Notes: a model not told the origin generated them from the letters alone. Shown: positions 17,925-26,494, counted from the stretch's first letter. The stretch is 64,000 nt of DNA from Lewinella sp. W8 (GCF_004375085.3 NZ_SNAQ03000022.1:1-64000); one strand, 5' to 3'. Translations and numbers: made by a program.

Positions 17925-19259
17925 TTATTCAAAAGGGTTAGCGTATCGCTCATCGGTCAGTAAAGTTTCGTCGGTAAGGGAACGCAAAAACGCCAGCAAG
18001 GCCGTTTTTTCTCTTGCGGAAAGTGGGAAGCCCGTGATGTTGGGATCTTCGTTTTCGACGCCATGCCCGCCGGCGGCGTAACTGTCCAGCACTTCTTCCA
18101 GGGTCGCAAACCTTCCGTCGTGCATGTAGGGAGCCGTCACGGCAATATTCCTCAGCGTCGGTGCCCGGAACTTTCCGTTATCGAAGCGGGATCCCGTAAC
18201 GCCCCCTAGTCCCAGGTCAGGAAAATCCTCCAGGCTTTCCACGTCTTCAATGCCATTATTGGAAAAGCGATTGTTTCCGAAGGACGGTTGGTTATGGCAG
18301 TGACCACAACCCGGGTGCAGCACCCCGGCCGGAACGTCCTCCACGAAGAAGAGGCTATCGGCCCCCAGTTGCTCCTCTTCGGTGAAGAATTCGGTATTTT
18401 GGTAAACGACCCGGTCGTAGTGACTATCCGCGCTGATGATGGTACGCTCAAACTGGGCCATGGCCTTTGCCGCCATTTCCCGCGTGATTTCACTGGTCCG
18501 GTCAACGCCGAAGGCGGCGCGGAATCGCTGCGGGTAATCGGGATGGCGGCGCAATTTTCGGAGGACATTATCCCAGCTTTCGTCCATCTCCAGCATGTTT
18601 TCCACCGGATGGATGGCCTGTTCCCAGAGTTGGATGGCACTGCCGTCCCAGTTGAACCCATTGGGGTTGAAAGCCAGGTTTACCAGAGACATTGCACTAC
18701 GGTTAACCATTCTCCCCTCCACCCCAACGGCCAGGGCCCGCCCGTCGGTAAAGGCCAGTTCCTGGCGGTGGCAGCTGGCGCAGGAAATCGTACTGTCCAC
18801 ACTCAGAATGGGATCGTAAAACAGCCGCCGCCCCAGTTCGATGCCTTCCACCGTCAGGGGATTGTCGGGGTTAAGGATGGGCGCGGGCATGTAATCCGGC
18901 ACCTCCAGCACGTAGGGCGTGGAGATGTTGGGGCCGGTGATTTCCCGGTCAGTTTCTCCCGCGGGACATTCCGGACAGACCACCACCGGATCAGGGTCGC
19001 AGGAAGAAGCCGTAAACAGCAGGAAGCCGGCCAGCAGCAGGGCCCATCGGGTCACCTTTGACAACCCGTAGAATCGGGGCGACAGCCGTAGAGCATGGCC
19101 TTTAGGGCGAGGGACCGCAGGTGCAGGGCGCTCCGGCGAAAGCAGGGCACCCGCGCTCCGCCGCCCAGGGCACTTTCCATCCGATGTTCGGGGGTGATCG
19201 GGTACGTACTCCCTGGACACTTGTTTGGTATGCGGACCGTTTTTCATCAATTGCTTCAT
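17925..19259 (-). CDS. Di-haem cytochrome c peroxidase / MauG-like lipoprotein
   Basis: Two CxxCH haem motifs (CASCH and CGHCH), with 'LGRRLFYDPILS', 'NWDG', 'AMAQFERTIIS' and 'APTLRNIAVTAPYMHDG', define the bacterial di-haem peroxidase/MauG family. The frame from ATG 19259 gives 444 aa, but its first 68 residues are basic, Pro-rich and contain a copy of the dispersed GCACCTGC element. A GTG at 19055 gives a canonical lipoprotein signal ('VTRWALLLAGFLLFTASSC') and 376 aa, and is the better biological start. The ATG lies only 6 bases after the stop of the neighbouring peroxidase. It probably acts in the periplasm with the MbnP-like protein of the same unit. Confidence 0.88.
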   Translation of the reverse strand: MKQLMKNGPHTKQVSREYVPDHPRTSDGKCPGRRSAGALLSPERPAPAVPRPKGHALRLSPRFYGLSKVTRWALLLAGFLLFTASSCDPDPVVVCPECPAGETDREITGPNISTPYVLEVPDYMPAPILNPDNPLTVEGIELGRRLFYDPILSVDSTISCASCHRQELAFTDGRALAVGVEGRMVNRSAMSLVNLAFNPNGFNWDGSAIQLWEQAIHPVENMLEMDESWDNVLRKLRRHPDYPQRFRAAFGVDRTSEITREMAAKAMAQFERTIISADSHYDRVVYQNTEFFTEEEQLGADSLFFVEDVPAGVLHPGCGHCHNQPSFGNNRFSNNGIEDVESLEDFPDLGLGGVTGSRFDNGKFRAPTLRNIAVTAPYMHDGRFATLEEVLDSYAAGGHGVENEDPNITGFPLSAREKTALLAFLRSLTDETLLTDERYANPFE

Positions 19260-19265
19260 GGGAAA

Positions 19266-20345
19266 TTAAAACGGCGAGTGGAAGCTCTGGTTGTTCAAAA
19301 AGGCAGAATCCGTCAGCGTCGTCAGGAAGGCGACCAGTGCGGCAGCCTCCGTACTGTCCAGGCCAAGCGGGACGACGTTAGGACTTTTGTTCTCGGCGTA
19401 ATGCCCCCCACGATTGTAGTGAGCAATGACCTCCTCCAGGGTTTGGAAGCGCCCATCGTGCATGTAGGGGGCCGTCAGGGCCACGTTGCGCAGGGGCGGC
19501 GTCCGAAACCGACCAAAATCAAAGGGGGTACCGCTGACCATCCCCCGCCCACGGTCCGTAAAGTCCGTGAGGGCCCGGGCCTCCTCCAGTCCGTTGTTGG
19601 CAAACTGCTGGTTGGTGAAGTGGGGTGGCGTATGGCAATGCGCGCATTCTCCCGTCGGCAAAGCCGCGTAAGGCCCCGTGGGATCATCGGCAAAATCAAA
19701 GAAAATGGCCTCCCCCAGTGCTTCCGCTTCGGTAAAGCTGGCCCGTCCCATTTGTACCCGGTCGTACTTGCTGTTGCCGGAAATGAGGGCCCGCTGAAAC
19801 TGGGCCAGGGCTTTGCCCACGTGGTCTCGTTGAATGGCTTCCGCCCGGGAAAGACCAAAGGCCGCCCGGAATCGTTCGCGATAGTCGGGATGGCGTTGCA
19901 GGCGGTCCAGCGCCAACTCCCAACTTCCCCCCATTTCGTTGGGGTTACCCACCGGGTGAATGGCCTGATTTTCGAGATTGTCCGCCCGCCCGTCCCAGAA
20001 CAAGGTCCGGTGGAGGTAGCCCACGTTGGCCAGTCCGGGCGCGTTACGCGTGCCGGGTCGCCCGTTGATGCCCACACTCACCCGGCGGCCGTCAGAAAAT
20101 GCCCGCTCCGGCAAATGACAACTGGAGCAACTTATCGTGCTGTCGGCGGACAGGATGGGATCAAAAAACAAACGCCTTCCCAGCGCCAGCCCTTCCTCCG
20201 TGGTCGGATTATCTTCCGGGTAAAGGATTTTGGCAAAATGATCCGGCTCCGCCGGGGAATAGGGCGTAGGCTCCGGGGAGCCACAGGCCACCAGCATCGC
20301 CGTAAAGACCAATCCGGCCACAACCGTTCTTCCCCTCCAATTCAT
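19266..20345 (-). CDS. Di-haem cytochrome c peroxidase / MbnH-like lipoprotein
   Basis: 359 aa. The N-terminus is a lipoprotein signal with a cysteine at about residue 21 ('VFTAMLVACGSP'). The two haem motifs are CSSCH and CAHCH. Family landmarks are 'LGRRLFFDPILSADST', 'FWDGRADNLENQAIHP', 'ALAQFQRALISGNSKYD' and 'PPLRNVALTAPYMHDGRF'. It is a paralogue of the downstream peroxidase. Its ATG directly abuts the stop of the MbnP-like gene (0 bases apart), which suggests coupled synthesis. In characterised MbnP/MbnH pairs the MauG-like partner oxidises a tryptophan of MbnP to make a copper site; the same relation is inferred here from gene order. Confidence 0.92.
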   Translation of the reverse strand: MNWRGRTVVAGLVFTAMLVACGSPEPTPYSPAEPDHFAKILYPEDNPTTEEGLALGRRLFFDPILSADSTISCSSCHLPERAFSDGRRVSVGINGRPGTRNAPGLANVGYLHRTLFWDGRADNLENQAIHPVGNPNEMGGSWELALDRLQRHPDYRERFRAAFGLSRAEAIQRDHVGKALAQFQRALISGNSKYDRVQMGRASFTEAEALGEAIFFDFADDPTGPYAALPTGECAHCHTPPHFTNQQFANNGLEEARALTDFTDRGRGMVSGTPFDFGRFRTPPLRNVALTAPYMHDGRFQTLEEVIAHYNRGGHYAENKSPNVVPLGLDSTEAAALVAFLTTLTDSAFLNNQSFHSPF

Positions 20346-21101
20346 TTAGCGAACTTCGAGCACGAACTGTGCCGCCAGGCGATTCCAGATGTCCTGGGCA
20401 ACGGCCTGGTTGCCACCGTGAACGCGTTGCTGGTCGGGGTCGGAGATATCAAAAGTATCGGTACCGTCAGACATGGCGGCCAGTACGTCCGCCACAATCG
20501 TCAGGGCCGGGTCTCCTTCACCATCAACAGTAAAGTCCTGGTCAAAGGTTACCGTCGTATACAGTGCATCACTTCCCATGTGGTAGGTCAGGGCCGTATC
20601 GAAGGTGCCGTCGGTTTCCAGGTCGGCGTTGGCCTCAATTTTTGCGAAAACGTAGCGGGCGTTAGCGTTCCAGAACTCATTTTCGTTGAGCACAAAATCG
20701 GCCGCAAAATCGGAGGGTTCCCGGGCGTTGAGGTCCGGGCTTACGCCCAGCCCGAAACGGATACCGGAGTATTCCCCCGCCGGCACTTCGTAGGTGCGGC
20801 TCGTGACGCTATTTTCGGTCGCCGACTGCCAGCGGATCATGTCAATGTCCGTCAACTGAACGGCACCACTACCGTCCGCCGGAATCAGTTCCAGGTCAGA
20901 GATGTAGTACTGAAAAAGGAGGACCTTCAGGTCTGCGCCCGTGGGATAGTTATAAGTCTCGCTGGAAATCGCCAGCGGATCGCCGCCGAAGTCCGCCCGG
21001 AAATCGATGGTAAAGTCGACCGCGCCGGCAACGGGGTCGTCGTCGTCACATCCGGCAAAGAACATGACCAGTAAGAGGGCAAAAAGTGCAGCGTATTTCA
21101 T
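20346..21101 (-). CDS. MbnP-like putative copper-binding lipoprotein
   Basis: 251 aa. The signal MKYAALFALLLVMFFAGC with an acidic run after the cysteine marks a lipoprotein. The body shows MbnP-family features: early 'VDFTIDFRADFGG', 'LKVLLFQYYISDLELI', 'YEVPAGEYSGIRFGLGV', a central 'FWNANARYVFAKIEA' with the conserved Trp region, 'TYHMGSDALYTTVTF' and a C-terminal 'VHGGNQAVAQDIW'. MbnP proteins bind copper after partner-dependent tryptophan oxidation. Two di-haem peroxidase genes follow immediately. No methanobactin biosynthesis gene is in the window, so this is an orphan MbnP/MbnH-type system. Confidence 0.85.
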   Translation of the reverse strand: MKYAALFALLLVMFFAGCDDDDPVAGAVDFTIDFRADFGGDPLAISSETYNYPTGADLKVLLFQYYISDLELIPADGSGAVQLTDIDMIRWQSATENSVTSRTYEVPAGEYSGIRFGLGVSPDLNAREPSDFAADFVLNENEFWNANARYVFAKIEANADLETDGTFDTALTYHMGSDALYTTVTFDQDFTVDGEGDPALTIVADVLAAMSDGTDTFDISDPDQQRVHGGNQAVAQDIWNRLAAQFVLEVR

Positions 21102-21379
21102 TCAGATTTTTGTTTTGGGTAAACGAAAGGTGGTTCCGGTCGGAAATTCAATTAAAGGTCCGGGGTTAAGACACCATAACTTGGTGACCTCCTTCACTTA
21201 AACATCCCCGCCAGGTATTTTGGTGGCCATTTCCTTCCGTTTTGTTGGTCAACTGACATTGTGCGGTGCATCGGGACCGGGAGGTAGTGGGTTCCGATGG
21301 GGGCGAAATTATTCTGGCACGATTATTGGACTTTCGATTGGTGGCTCCCGGAGTCATCCAGAAGGCCCGATTATTGTTA

Positions 21380-21542
21380 AGAGCTTGTTTGGATTTTGGT
21401 CGTCTGGCCGAATTTGAGAATTTTTTGGTGGTAGCAAGGCGGGAAAACCGGAGTATAGCAGCGCTAAATGAGGATTTTCCCAACGAAGCTAGCGCCCAAA
21501 AAGGCCAAATGGAGGTCGATTATTAAAGTCCAAACAAGCTCT
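21380..21542. mobile_element. MITE-like element, copy 1
   Basis: The 163-bp element is bounded by perfect 14-bp terminal inverted repeats, AGAGCTTGTTTGGA (21380-21393) and its complement (21529-21542). It matches the element at 27324-27487 over its whole length with scattered substitutions. It has no credible gene and no transposase; an antisense frame seen in both copies encodes a basic serine-rich string and looks incidental. It lies between the MbnP-like gene and lpxK, ending 45 bases before the lpxK start. The rest of the 21102-21587 gap shows nothing clear. No target-site duplication could be fixed. Confidence 0.85.
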
Positions 21543-21587
21543 AACTACCTATCCAGGCCTTCGCGGCCGTCCGAAAAAAACAACACC

Positions 21588-22655
21588 ATGGTCCAGTCTG
21601 CACTCGCCAAGGCACTTCTTGCCCCTTTTTCTCTGCTGTATGGCCTGGGGGTAAGCTTTCGTAACTGGACCTACCGGCAGGGAATACAAAAGAGCATCAA
21701 TTTTTCGGTGCCGGTGATCAGCGTCGGTAACCTCTCCGTGGGTGGTGCGGGTAAGACGCCGCACATTGAGTACCTGATCCGTGGCCTGAGTCCCTACCTG
21801 GAGCTGGCCACCCTGAGCCGGGGGTACCGGCGCAAAACCCGGGGATTCCTCATGGTGGACCGGCAGATGAACGCCGAGGAGGTGGGAGACGAGCCCCTGC
21901 AGTACGCCCGGAAGTTTCCGGGCATCACCGTCACGGTAGCCGAGGAGCGGGCCTTTGCGATCCCGGAGATCATGTCCCGGCGGCCGGACACCCAGCTGAT
22001 TTTGCTGGATGACGCCTTCCAGCACCGGGCCGTACGGCCCGGCCTCAACATCCTGCTTACCGAGTATGACCGCCCCTTCACCAGAGATTACCTCCTCCCC
22101 TCCGGCCGCCTCCGGGAATGGCGATCCGGCTACGAACGGGCCGACGTCATCATCGTCAGCAAGTGCCCCCGGGAACTGTCCCGGGAAGCCGCCGACCAGC
22201 TGATCGAAGAGATCGCCCCCCTACCCCATCAGCGGGTCTTCTTCAGCTACTACGATTATGCCGCCCCCTACTACATCCTCGATCACCGCTACCGGCTAAA
22301 GATGGAAGAAAACGTCAGTGTGCTGCTGATCTCCGCCATCGCCAACACCGATTACCTCATCCGCCACCTGAAGGAAAAGGCCGCCGACGTCCACTCTCTG
22401 GACTACGAAGACCACCACTACTTCGACCGGCGTGACCTGGGAAATCTGCAACTCCGCTTCCGGGAAATGCCCGGACAGCACAAGGCCATCGTCACGACGG
22501 AAAAGGACGCCACCCGCCTCGAACTCCACCGCTCCTTCATTCAAAAAGAACGGCTTCCCATCTTTGTCCTCCCCCTGGCCGTCAGGTTCCATTTTGACCA
22601 GGGCCCCGAGTTTGACACCCTGGTGCGGGACTTCCTGCTGAACTTTAAGGCGTAG
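21588..22655 (+). CDS. lpxK: Tetraacyldisaccharide 4'-kinase
   Basis: 355 aa from the ATG at 21588; the longer frame from 21468 starts inside the MITE and is rejected. The N-terminal hydrophobic helix 'LLAPFSLLYGLGVSF' anchors the enzyme to the inner membrane. The P-loop is 'VGNLSVGGAGKTP' and is followed by 'LSRGYRRKTRGF', 'VGDEPLQYARK', 'LILLDDAFQHR' and 'LLPSGRLREW'. It phosphorylates the 4' position of the lipid A disaccharide, the sixth step of lipid A synthesis. lpxH and kdsD lie 6-9 kb downstream on the other strand. Confidence 0.96.
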   Translation: MVQSALAKALLAPFSLLYGLGVSFRNWTYRQGIQKSINFSVPVISVGNLSVGGAGKTPHIEYLIRGLSPYLELATLSRGYRRKTRGFLMVDRQMNAEEVGDEPLQYARKFPGITVTVAEERAFAIPEIMSRRPDTQLILLDDAFQHRAVRPGLNILLTEYDRPFTRDYLLPSGRLREWRSGYERADVIIVSKCPRELSREAADQLIEEIAPLPHQRVFFSYYDYAAPYYILDHRYRLKMEENVSVLLISAIANTDYLIRHLKEKAADVHSLDYEDHHYFDRRDLGNLQLRFREMPGQHKAIVTTEKDATRLELHRSFIQKERLPIFVLPLAVRFHFDQGPEFDTLVRDFLLNFKA

Positions 22656-22663
22656 GGTTGTAT

Positions 22664-22736
22664 CTGGTTGCTGGTTATCTGGTTGCCGGTTGCTAGTTGT
22701 TGGTTGCTGGTATCTGGTTGCTGGTTGCTGGTTGGG
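22664..22736 (+). repeat. Short tandem repeat based on CTGGTTG
   Basis: About 73 bases after the lpxK stop are built from imperfect copies of GGTTGCTGGT and TATCTGGTTG. A shorter block of the same type is at about 35889-35914. The block is non-coding and 51 bases upstream of the acyltransferase ATG. Confidence 0.7.
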
Positions 22737-22786
22737 GGAAAACGGAGGCAGGTTTTAAAGCGGGAAGTGCGTCTTATCTTCGCCGC

Positions 22787-24064
22787 ATGGCAAAACTCGT
22801 CTTCTGGTTATTTCACTTCTTGAGTCGCTGGATGCTCCGGCTGTACTATCCGGGCATGGAGGTGGAGGGTCGGCACCACGTCAACCACCCCGGTCCGACC
22901 TTACTTTGCGGCAACCACCCCAACACCCTGGCGGACCCGCTGATCGTGGGTATCCATCTGGACTACCAGATGTACTTCCTGGCTAACGCCGGCCTGTGGC
23001 TCAATCCCGTGATGGCCTTCCTCATTGACCCCTTCTGTATTCCCGTGGCCCGGCCCAAGGACCGGCAGGCGGGCGCTCAAGGAGGCGATAAAGACGAAGT
23101 ATTCAACCGGACCTTCGCCGGACTGGAAACGGGCAAGATCATGTACATCGCACCGGAGGGCTACAGTGAACTCGAGCGTAAACTGCGCCGCCTCAAGGGC
23201 GGCGCGGCCAGCATGGCCCTGGAGGTCGAGAAGCGGAACGATTGGAAACTGGGGGTTTCGCTGCAACCGGTAGGCGCCAACTATGAGAGTCCCACCACCT
23301 GTTTCAGCCGCGCCTTCATTCGCTACGGGGAGCCGATTGACCTGCTGCAATTTCGCGAGCAGTACGAGGAAAGCCCCATGCGCGCCATCCGGGCCCTGAC
23401 CAATCTGCTCACGGAGCGGATGCAGGACCTCCTCATCCAAACCAAAAACAAGGCCGAAGAGCGGGTGCTGCGCCCCATTGAACGGGCCGTGCAGAATGAA
23501 GTCCCGATGAAGGTCAGCGACCACCATTATCGCACCAAAGCCATCCTGAGCTGGCTGCGGGAACTTCCGGAAGACCGCCGGGAAAAACTCGGAGCAGTAG
23601 CCACCAAATACGAGGGCCTCCTACGGGAAACCGGACAATTGGACGTCGAATTCAGTAACCACCCCGATCGCAAACTCAGTGCCGGTCTGATCCTGGGCAT
23701 CCCCTTCTACCTCTATGGATTACTGAACCATGGCCTCTGGCTTATCCTGATCACCAGCATCTGGAATGCGCTGGGGATTGACCGCGGCTATAAGGCTACC
23801 TTCCAGATGCTGGCCTCCTGGTTCCTCCTCCCCCTTACCTACCTGCTCCAGACGCTGGTGTTTAACTGGGTTTATCCGGAAGGCTGGGGTTGGCTGTACT
23901 TTTTCAGTCTTCCCGTGGTGGGCCTTTTCACCCTCAAATACTGGTTGACCTATCGTGCCTACTGGAAAGGACGTTTTTCCGGCTCCGGGAAGCATGACGC
24001 AACCCTAAAGGCCCTCCGCAAGGAAATGTTTGCGCTGGCGGAAGACCTGCCGATGCGGGGTTAA
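22787..24064 (+). CDS. 1-acyl-glycerol-3-phosphate acyltransferase (PlsC-like) with C-terminal membrane domain
   Basis: 425 aa from the ATG at 22787; an in-frame upstream start lies in the tandem repeat and is rejected. The catalytic region has 'LLCGNHPNTLADPL' (an NHxxxxD motif) and the acceptor motif 'YIAPEGYSE'. After about residue 285 there are several membrane segments ('GLILGIPFYLYGLLNHGLWLILI', 'WFLLPLTYLLQTLVF' and 'FFSLPVVGLFTLKYWLTY'). It should acylate a lysophospholipid or related acceptor at the inner membrane; the exact acceptor is unknown. A TATCTTCG box sits 5 bases before the ATG, predicting a nearly leaderless mRNA. Confidence 0.85.
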   Translation: MAKLVFWLFHFLSRWMLRLYYPGMEVEGRHHVNHPGPTLLCGNHPNTLADPLIVGIHLDYQMYFLANAGLWLNPVMAFLIDPFCIPVARPKDRQAGAQGGDKDEVFNRTFAGLETGKIMYIAPEGYSELERKLRRLKGGAASMALEVEKRNDWKLGVSLQPVGANYESPTTCFSRAFIRYGEPIDLLQFREQYEESPMRAIRALTNLLTERMQDLLIQTKNKAEERVLRPIERAVQNEVPMKVSDHHYRTKAILSWLRELPEDRREKLGAVATKYEGLLRETGQLDVEFSNHPDRKLSAGLILGIPFYLYGLLNHGLWLILITSIWNALGIDRGYKATFQMLASWFLLPLTYLLQTLVFNWVYPEGWGWLYFFSLPVVGLFTLKYWLTYRAYWKGRFSGSGKHDATLKALRKEMFALAEDLPMRG

Positions 24065-24128
24065 AGGCCCCGGACCACTGGGTTGCTTGATGGCCACCGG
24101 TCAACTTTTTACTCTTCATTAACCGGGC

Positions 24129-24767
24129 ATGTACCACATCGACCACTTCGTATACCTCGTTCATGACCTGGAGGGGATGGCCGATCAGATTGGCCACCAG
24201 TTGGGCGTTGCTTTTCGTCCGGGTGGCCGCCATCAGGACCGTGGAACCCGTAATGTACTGCTCCGGGTGGGCCCGAAAACCTATCTGGAACTGCTGGCCA
24301 TCGACCCCGACAATAACGCAATAGCCGCTCCGCGGTGGATGGGTGTGGACCTGCTTCCCCCGACGGTAGTGGGAAGGTTGAGTCGGTGGGCGGTGGCCAC
24401 CACCGGTGAACAATACGACATGAGTCGTCGGGAACTGGCCGCCATCTCTCCGGCCATGGGCGTTTCGGAGCCGGGCAGCCGGCAACTGGCCGACGGCAGT
24501 ACGTTGAAGTGGCGGCTCACCGCACCCGGAGCGGAGCCGGCCGTCAGGGCCGCGCCCTTCCTGATTGACTGGTTCGGGCAATTGACGCCCGCCGAAAAAT
24601 TACCGGAGGCCGGGGTCAGTATCCGCTCCTTTACCGGTCGGCACGCCCGGCAGCTGCCATCCTTTGTGCGGGCAGTCGAAGGGGTGACTTTTACGCCCGG
24701 ACCGGAGGATGTCCTCCGGCTGGAGCTGGTGGGCCCCGCGGGACAACTGGTTATCCTGACCTCCTGA
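24129..24767 (+). CDS. VOC-superfamily (glyoxalase-like) protein
   Basis: 212 aa. The N-terminal 'MYHIDHFVYLVHDLEGMADQIG' and 'TRNVLLRVGPKTYLELLAID' match the glyoxalase-like domain family, in which a His and a Glu bind a metal in paired beta-alpha-beta-beta-beta modules. The second half ('GVTFTPGPEDVLRLELVGP') supplies the other module. Substrate unknown. It is followed by a good terminator at 24788-24823. Confidence 0.8.
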   Translation: MYHIDHFVYLVHDLEGMADQIGHQLGVAFRPGGRHQDRGTRNVLLRVGPKTYLELLAIDPDNNAIAAPRWMGVDLLPPTVVGRLSRWAVATTGEQYDMSRRELAAISPAMGVSEPGSRQLADGSTLKWRLTAPGAEPAVRAAPFLIDWFGQLTPAEKLPEAGVSIRSFTGRHARQLPSFVRAVEGVTFTPGPEDVLRLELVGPAGQLVILTS

Positions 24768-24787
24768 CGGAAGTGTTGGCCCACCTA

Positions 24788-24823
24788 AAAAGCCTCCTCC
24801 CGGCATACCAGGAGGAGGCTTTT
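24788..24823. terminator. Bidirectional intrinsic terminator
   Basis: AAAAGCCTCCTCC (24788-24800) is the exact complement of GGAGGAGGCTTTT (24811-24823) around a 10-base loop, giving T tracts on both strands. It ends the VOC gene and could also stop transcripts reading from the opposite side. A GCACCTGC-type motif (24839-24846, reverse) and a second copy (24934-24941) lie in the following gap. Confidence 0.85.
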
Positions 24824-24960
24824 ATGTAGGCGATCACCGCAGGTGCCGACCAACTACGGAAGGAGCAAAGATTACGGGAAGCAAACAGGGATGATTCAAG
24901 CTCTTTCGCCGCTTGCGCTACCTTTACTTCACGGCACCTGCGCGCTAGCGCCCAAAGTCC

Positions 24961-25542
24961 CTATTCGCCCAGCAGCTTAATGGGCACTTCGACGACCGTC
25001 TGGTCCCAGCCCATTTTCAGGTGCACCGTTTGGGGACCGGCCTCGTAGAGGGCAACGGAGAAGTTTTCGATGACGTCCGCCACCTTCGCCGTAGGCACGG
25101 TGATGGTCGCCACATTGTGCTCGGGTTTGTAGGCGTACACGCCCCAGCCGTCCACGTCAACGCTGAAGAAAACCTCCCACTCGTTTTCGGTGGGGATGGC
25201 GCCCATGGTGTAGCGACCGGCGGGAACGAGTTGGTCACCGATCATCACCGGAGCGTAGAAGGTGATTTCGGTCGTTTCGTTCGCCCCGAGGCGAGAAGGC
25301 TCGTTGTAGGGCACCAATTCACCGAAGATGGCTCTTCCCTTTTTGAAGGGGCGACTGTAAAGAACCCGGATTTTGGGTTCCAGCGCCTGGGCGGCACTAT
25401 CCGTTTTGGCGAAGGCCCGAAAAGCCGCACGGGCGGGGTAGTAGGCAGCGTCCAGCGGACTTACGTCCAGGTTGCTGAAGTCCTGCGCGGAAAGGTTAAG
25501 GCCGAAAATCATCGACAGAAGGAGTAAAGTCATGCGGGGCAT
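24961..25542 (-). CDS. Secreted DUF2911-family protein
   Basis: 193 aa from the ATG at 25542 (MPRMTLLLLSMIFG), giving a signal peptide ending LSAQ; the longer frame to 25605 would bury it. The core 'ALEPKIRVLYSRPFKKGRAIFGELVPYNEPSRLGANETTEI' followed by 'VPAGRYTMGAIPTENEWEVFF' is typical of DUF2911, a beta-rich family common in Bacteroidota. Function unknown, periplasmic or outer-membrane location inferred. Confidence 0.88.
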   Translation of the reverse strand: MPRMTLLLLSMIFGLNLSAQDFSNLDVSPLDAAYYPARAAFRAFAKTDSAAQALEPKIRVLYSRPFKKGRAIFGELVPYNEPSRLGANETTEITFYAPVMIGDQLVPAGRYTMGAIPTENEWEVFFSVDVDGWGVYAYKPEHNVATITVPTAKVADVIENFSVALYEAGPQTVHLKMGWDQTVVEVPIKLLGE

Positions 25543-25666
25543 GGCAAATAGAATTACGTGATCAATACGCCCGAAGCATTTTACCACCGGGCACACAGGG
25601 TACAATCCACCCCGCAGCTAGGTTGACTCCACGTCCGTATCCGTCCCATTGAAAATGTAGCGATGC

Positions 25667-26494
25667 TTACAACCAGTGCAGAAAATCCATTACTACCCTC
25701 CCCCAGGTTTCGGGATTGTGCTCTCCGCCTTCCACCTCGAGGTATTCAAAATCCTCGTGTTCCTTCAGGCCCTTTTCGGAAAGTAACGACATCAGCTGGA
25801 GGGTATCGTCAATGGCATCAATGATGCCGTTATTGTTGCGGTCTTCCTTTTCGTCTTCGGTGCCCGCCATAAACCAAAACCGTACCGGTGGTGCTTTTTT
25901 GGCCTTCCTGACGTAGTCGTGTACGATGCGGTCCGCATCGGGTTTTTTGGGATCAAAGGCCTTGTGTCTCCACCACAGGGAACCGCTGAATACGCCCGCC
26001 GCCCCGAAGGCGGAGGGGTTGTTCCAGGCCAGGTCGAAGGCATTGAGTCCTCCCAGGCTAAAGCCGGCGATGGCCCGGTACTTCCGGGCGTGGAAAATGT
26101 TGTTGCGGCGGTCAAGCCAGGGGATTAGCTCTTCGAGGATAAAGGCCTGGTAGGCGGCGGCCTTCGCGCCCCGTCCCAGGTAATCCTTTCGCTTGGCCGT
26201 ACCGTATTCAGCCATGCGGTCTTCGGCGTGGATGCCCACCACCAGGGTGGGCGAGAGGGTCTTGTTCGTGTACTGTTCCTGCAGGCGGTTGAGCATATCC
26301 ATCCGGGGTAAATCCTGGCCATCGTTGAAGACCGCCAGGCGAAGTAACCGCCAGGGAGGCACCGCGGGGCGGTACAAATCAACCATCACCTCCCGATTCA
26401 GGTGCACACTGGGCATCAGGTAGGACCGCTTGATTAAGCGCCGCCGGGAAAGGAGACTCCCCAGCAATTGCCGGACAAAGGGTAATGGCTGCAT
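25667..26494 (-). CDS. Alpha/beta-hydrolase, putative esterase (esterase D-like)
   Basis: 275 aa. The nucleophile elbow is 'IAGFSLGGLNAF', with 'LAVFNDGQDLPRMD' and 'LVVGIHAEDRMAEYG' before it and a terminal His in 'VEGGEHNPETW', matching the putative-esterase (Fes/esterase D) family. 'DRNNNGIIDAIDDT' resembles an EF-hand-like loop. No signal peptide is seen. Its upstream sequence contains TACCTTTA, one mismatch from the promoter box, 1-8 bases before the ATG. It is divergent from a second esterase at 26624. Confidence 0.85.
   Translation of the reverse strand: MQPLPFVRQLLGSLLSRRRLIKRSYLMPSVHLNREVMVDLYRPAVPPWRLLRLAVFNDGQDLPRMDMLNRLQEQYTNKTLSPTLVVGIHAEDRMAEYGTAKRKDYLGRGAKAAAYQAFILEELIPWLDRRNNIFHARKYRAIAGFSLGGLNAFDLAWNNPSAFGAAGVFSGSLWWRHKAFDPKKPDADRIVHDYVRKAKKAPPVRFWFMAGTEDEKEDRNNNGIIDAIDDTLQLMSLLSEKGLKEHEDFEYLEVEGGEHNPETWGRVVMDFLHWL

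Noticed and set aside
19095-21074. 659-codon plus-strand frame
   Set aside because: Antisense to two di-haem peroxidases and the MbnP-like gene, all with clear family motifs.
21166-21483. Serine/arginine-rich frame resembling one at 27210-27443
   Set aside because: The similarity arises because both lie across the two MITE copies; the frames are not conserved outside the element.
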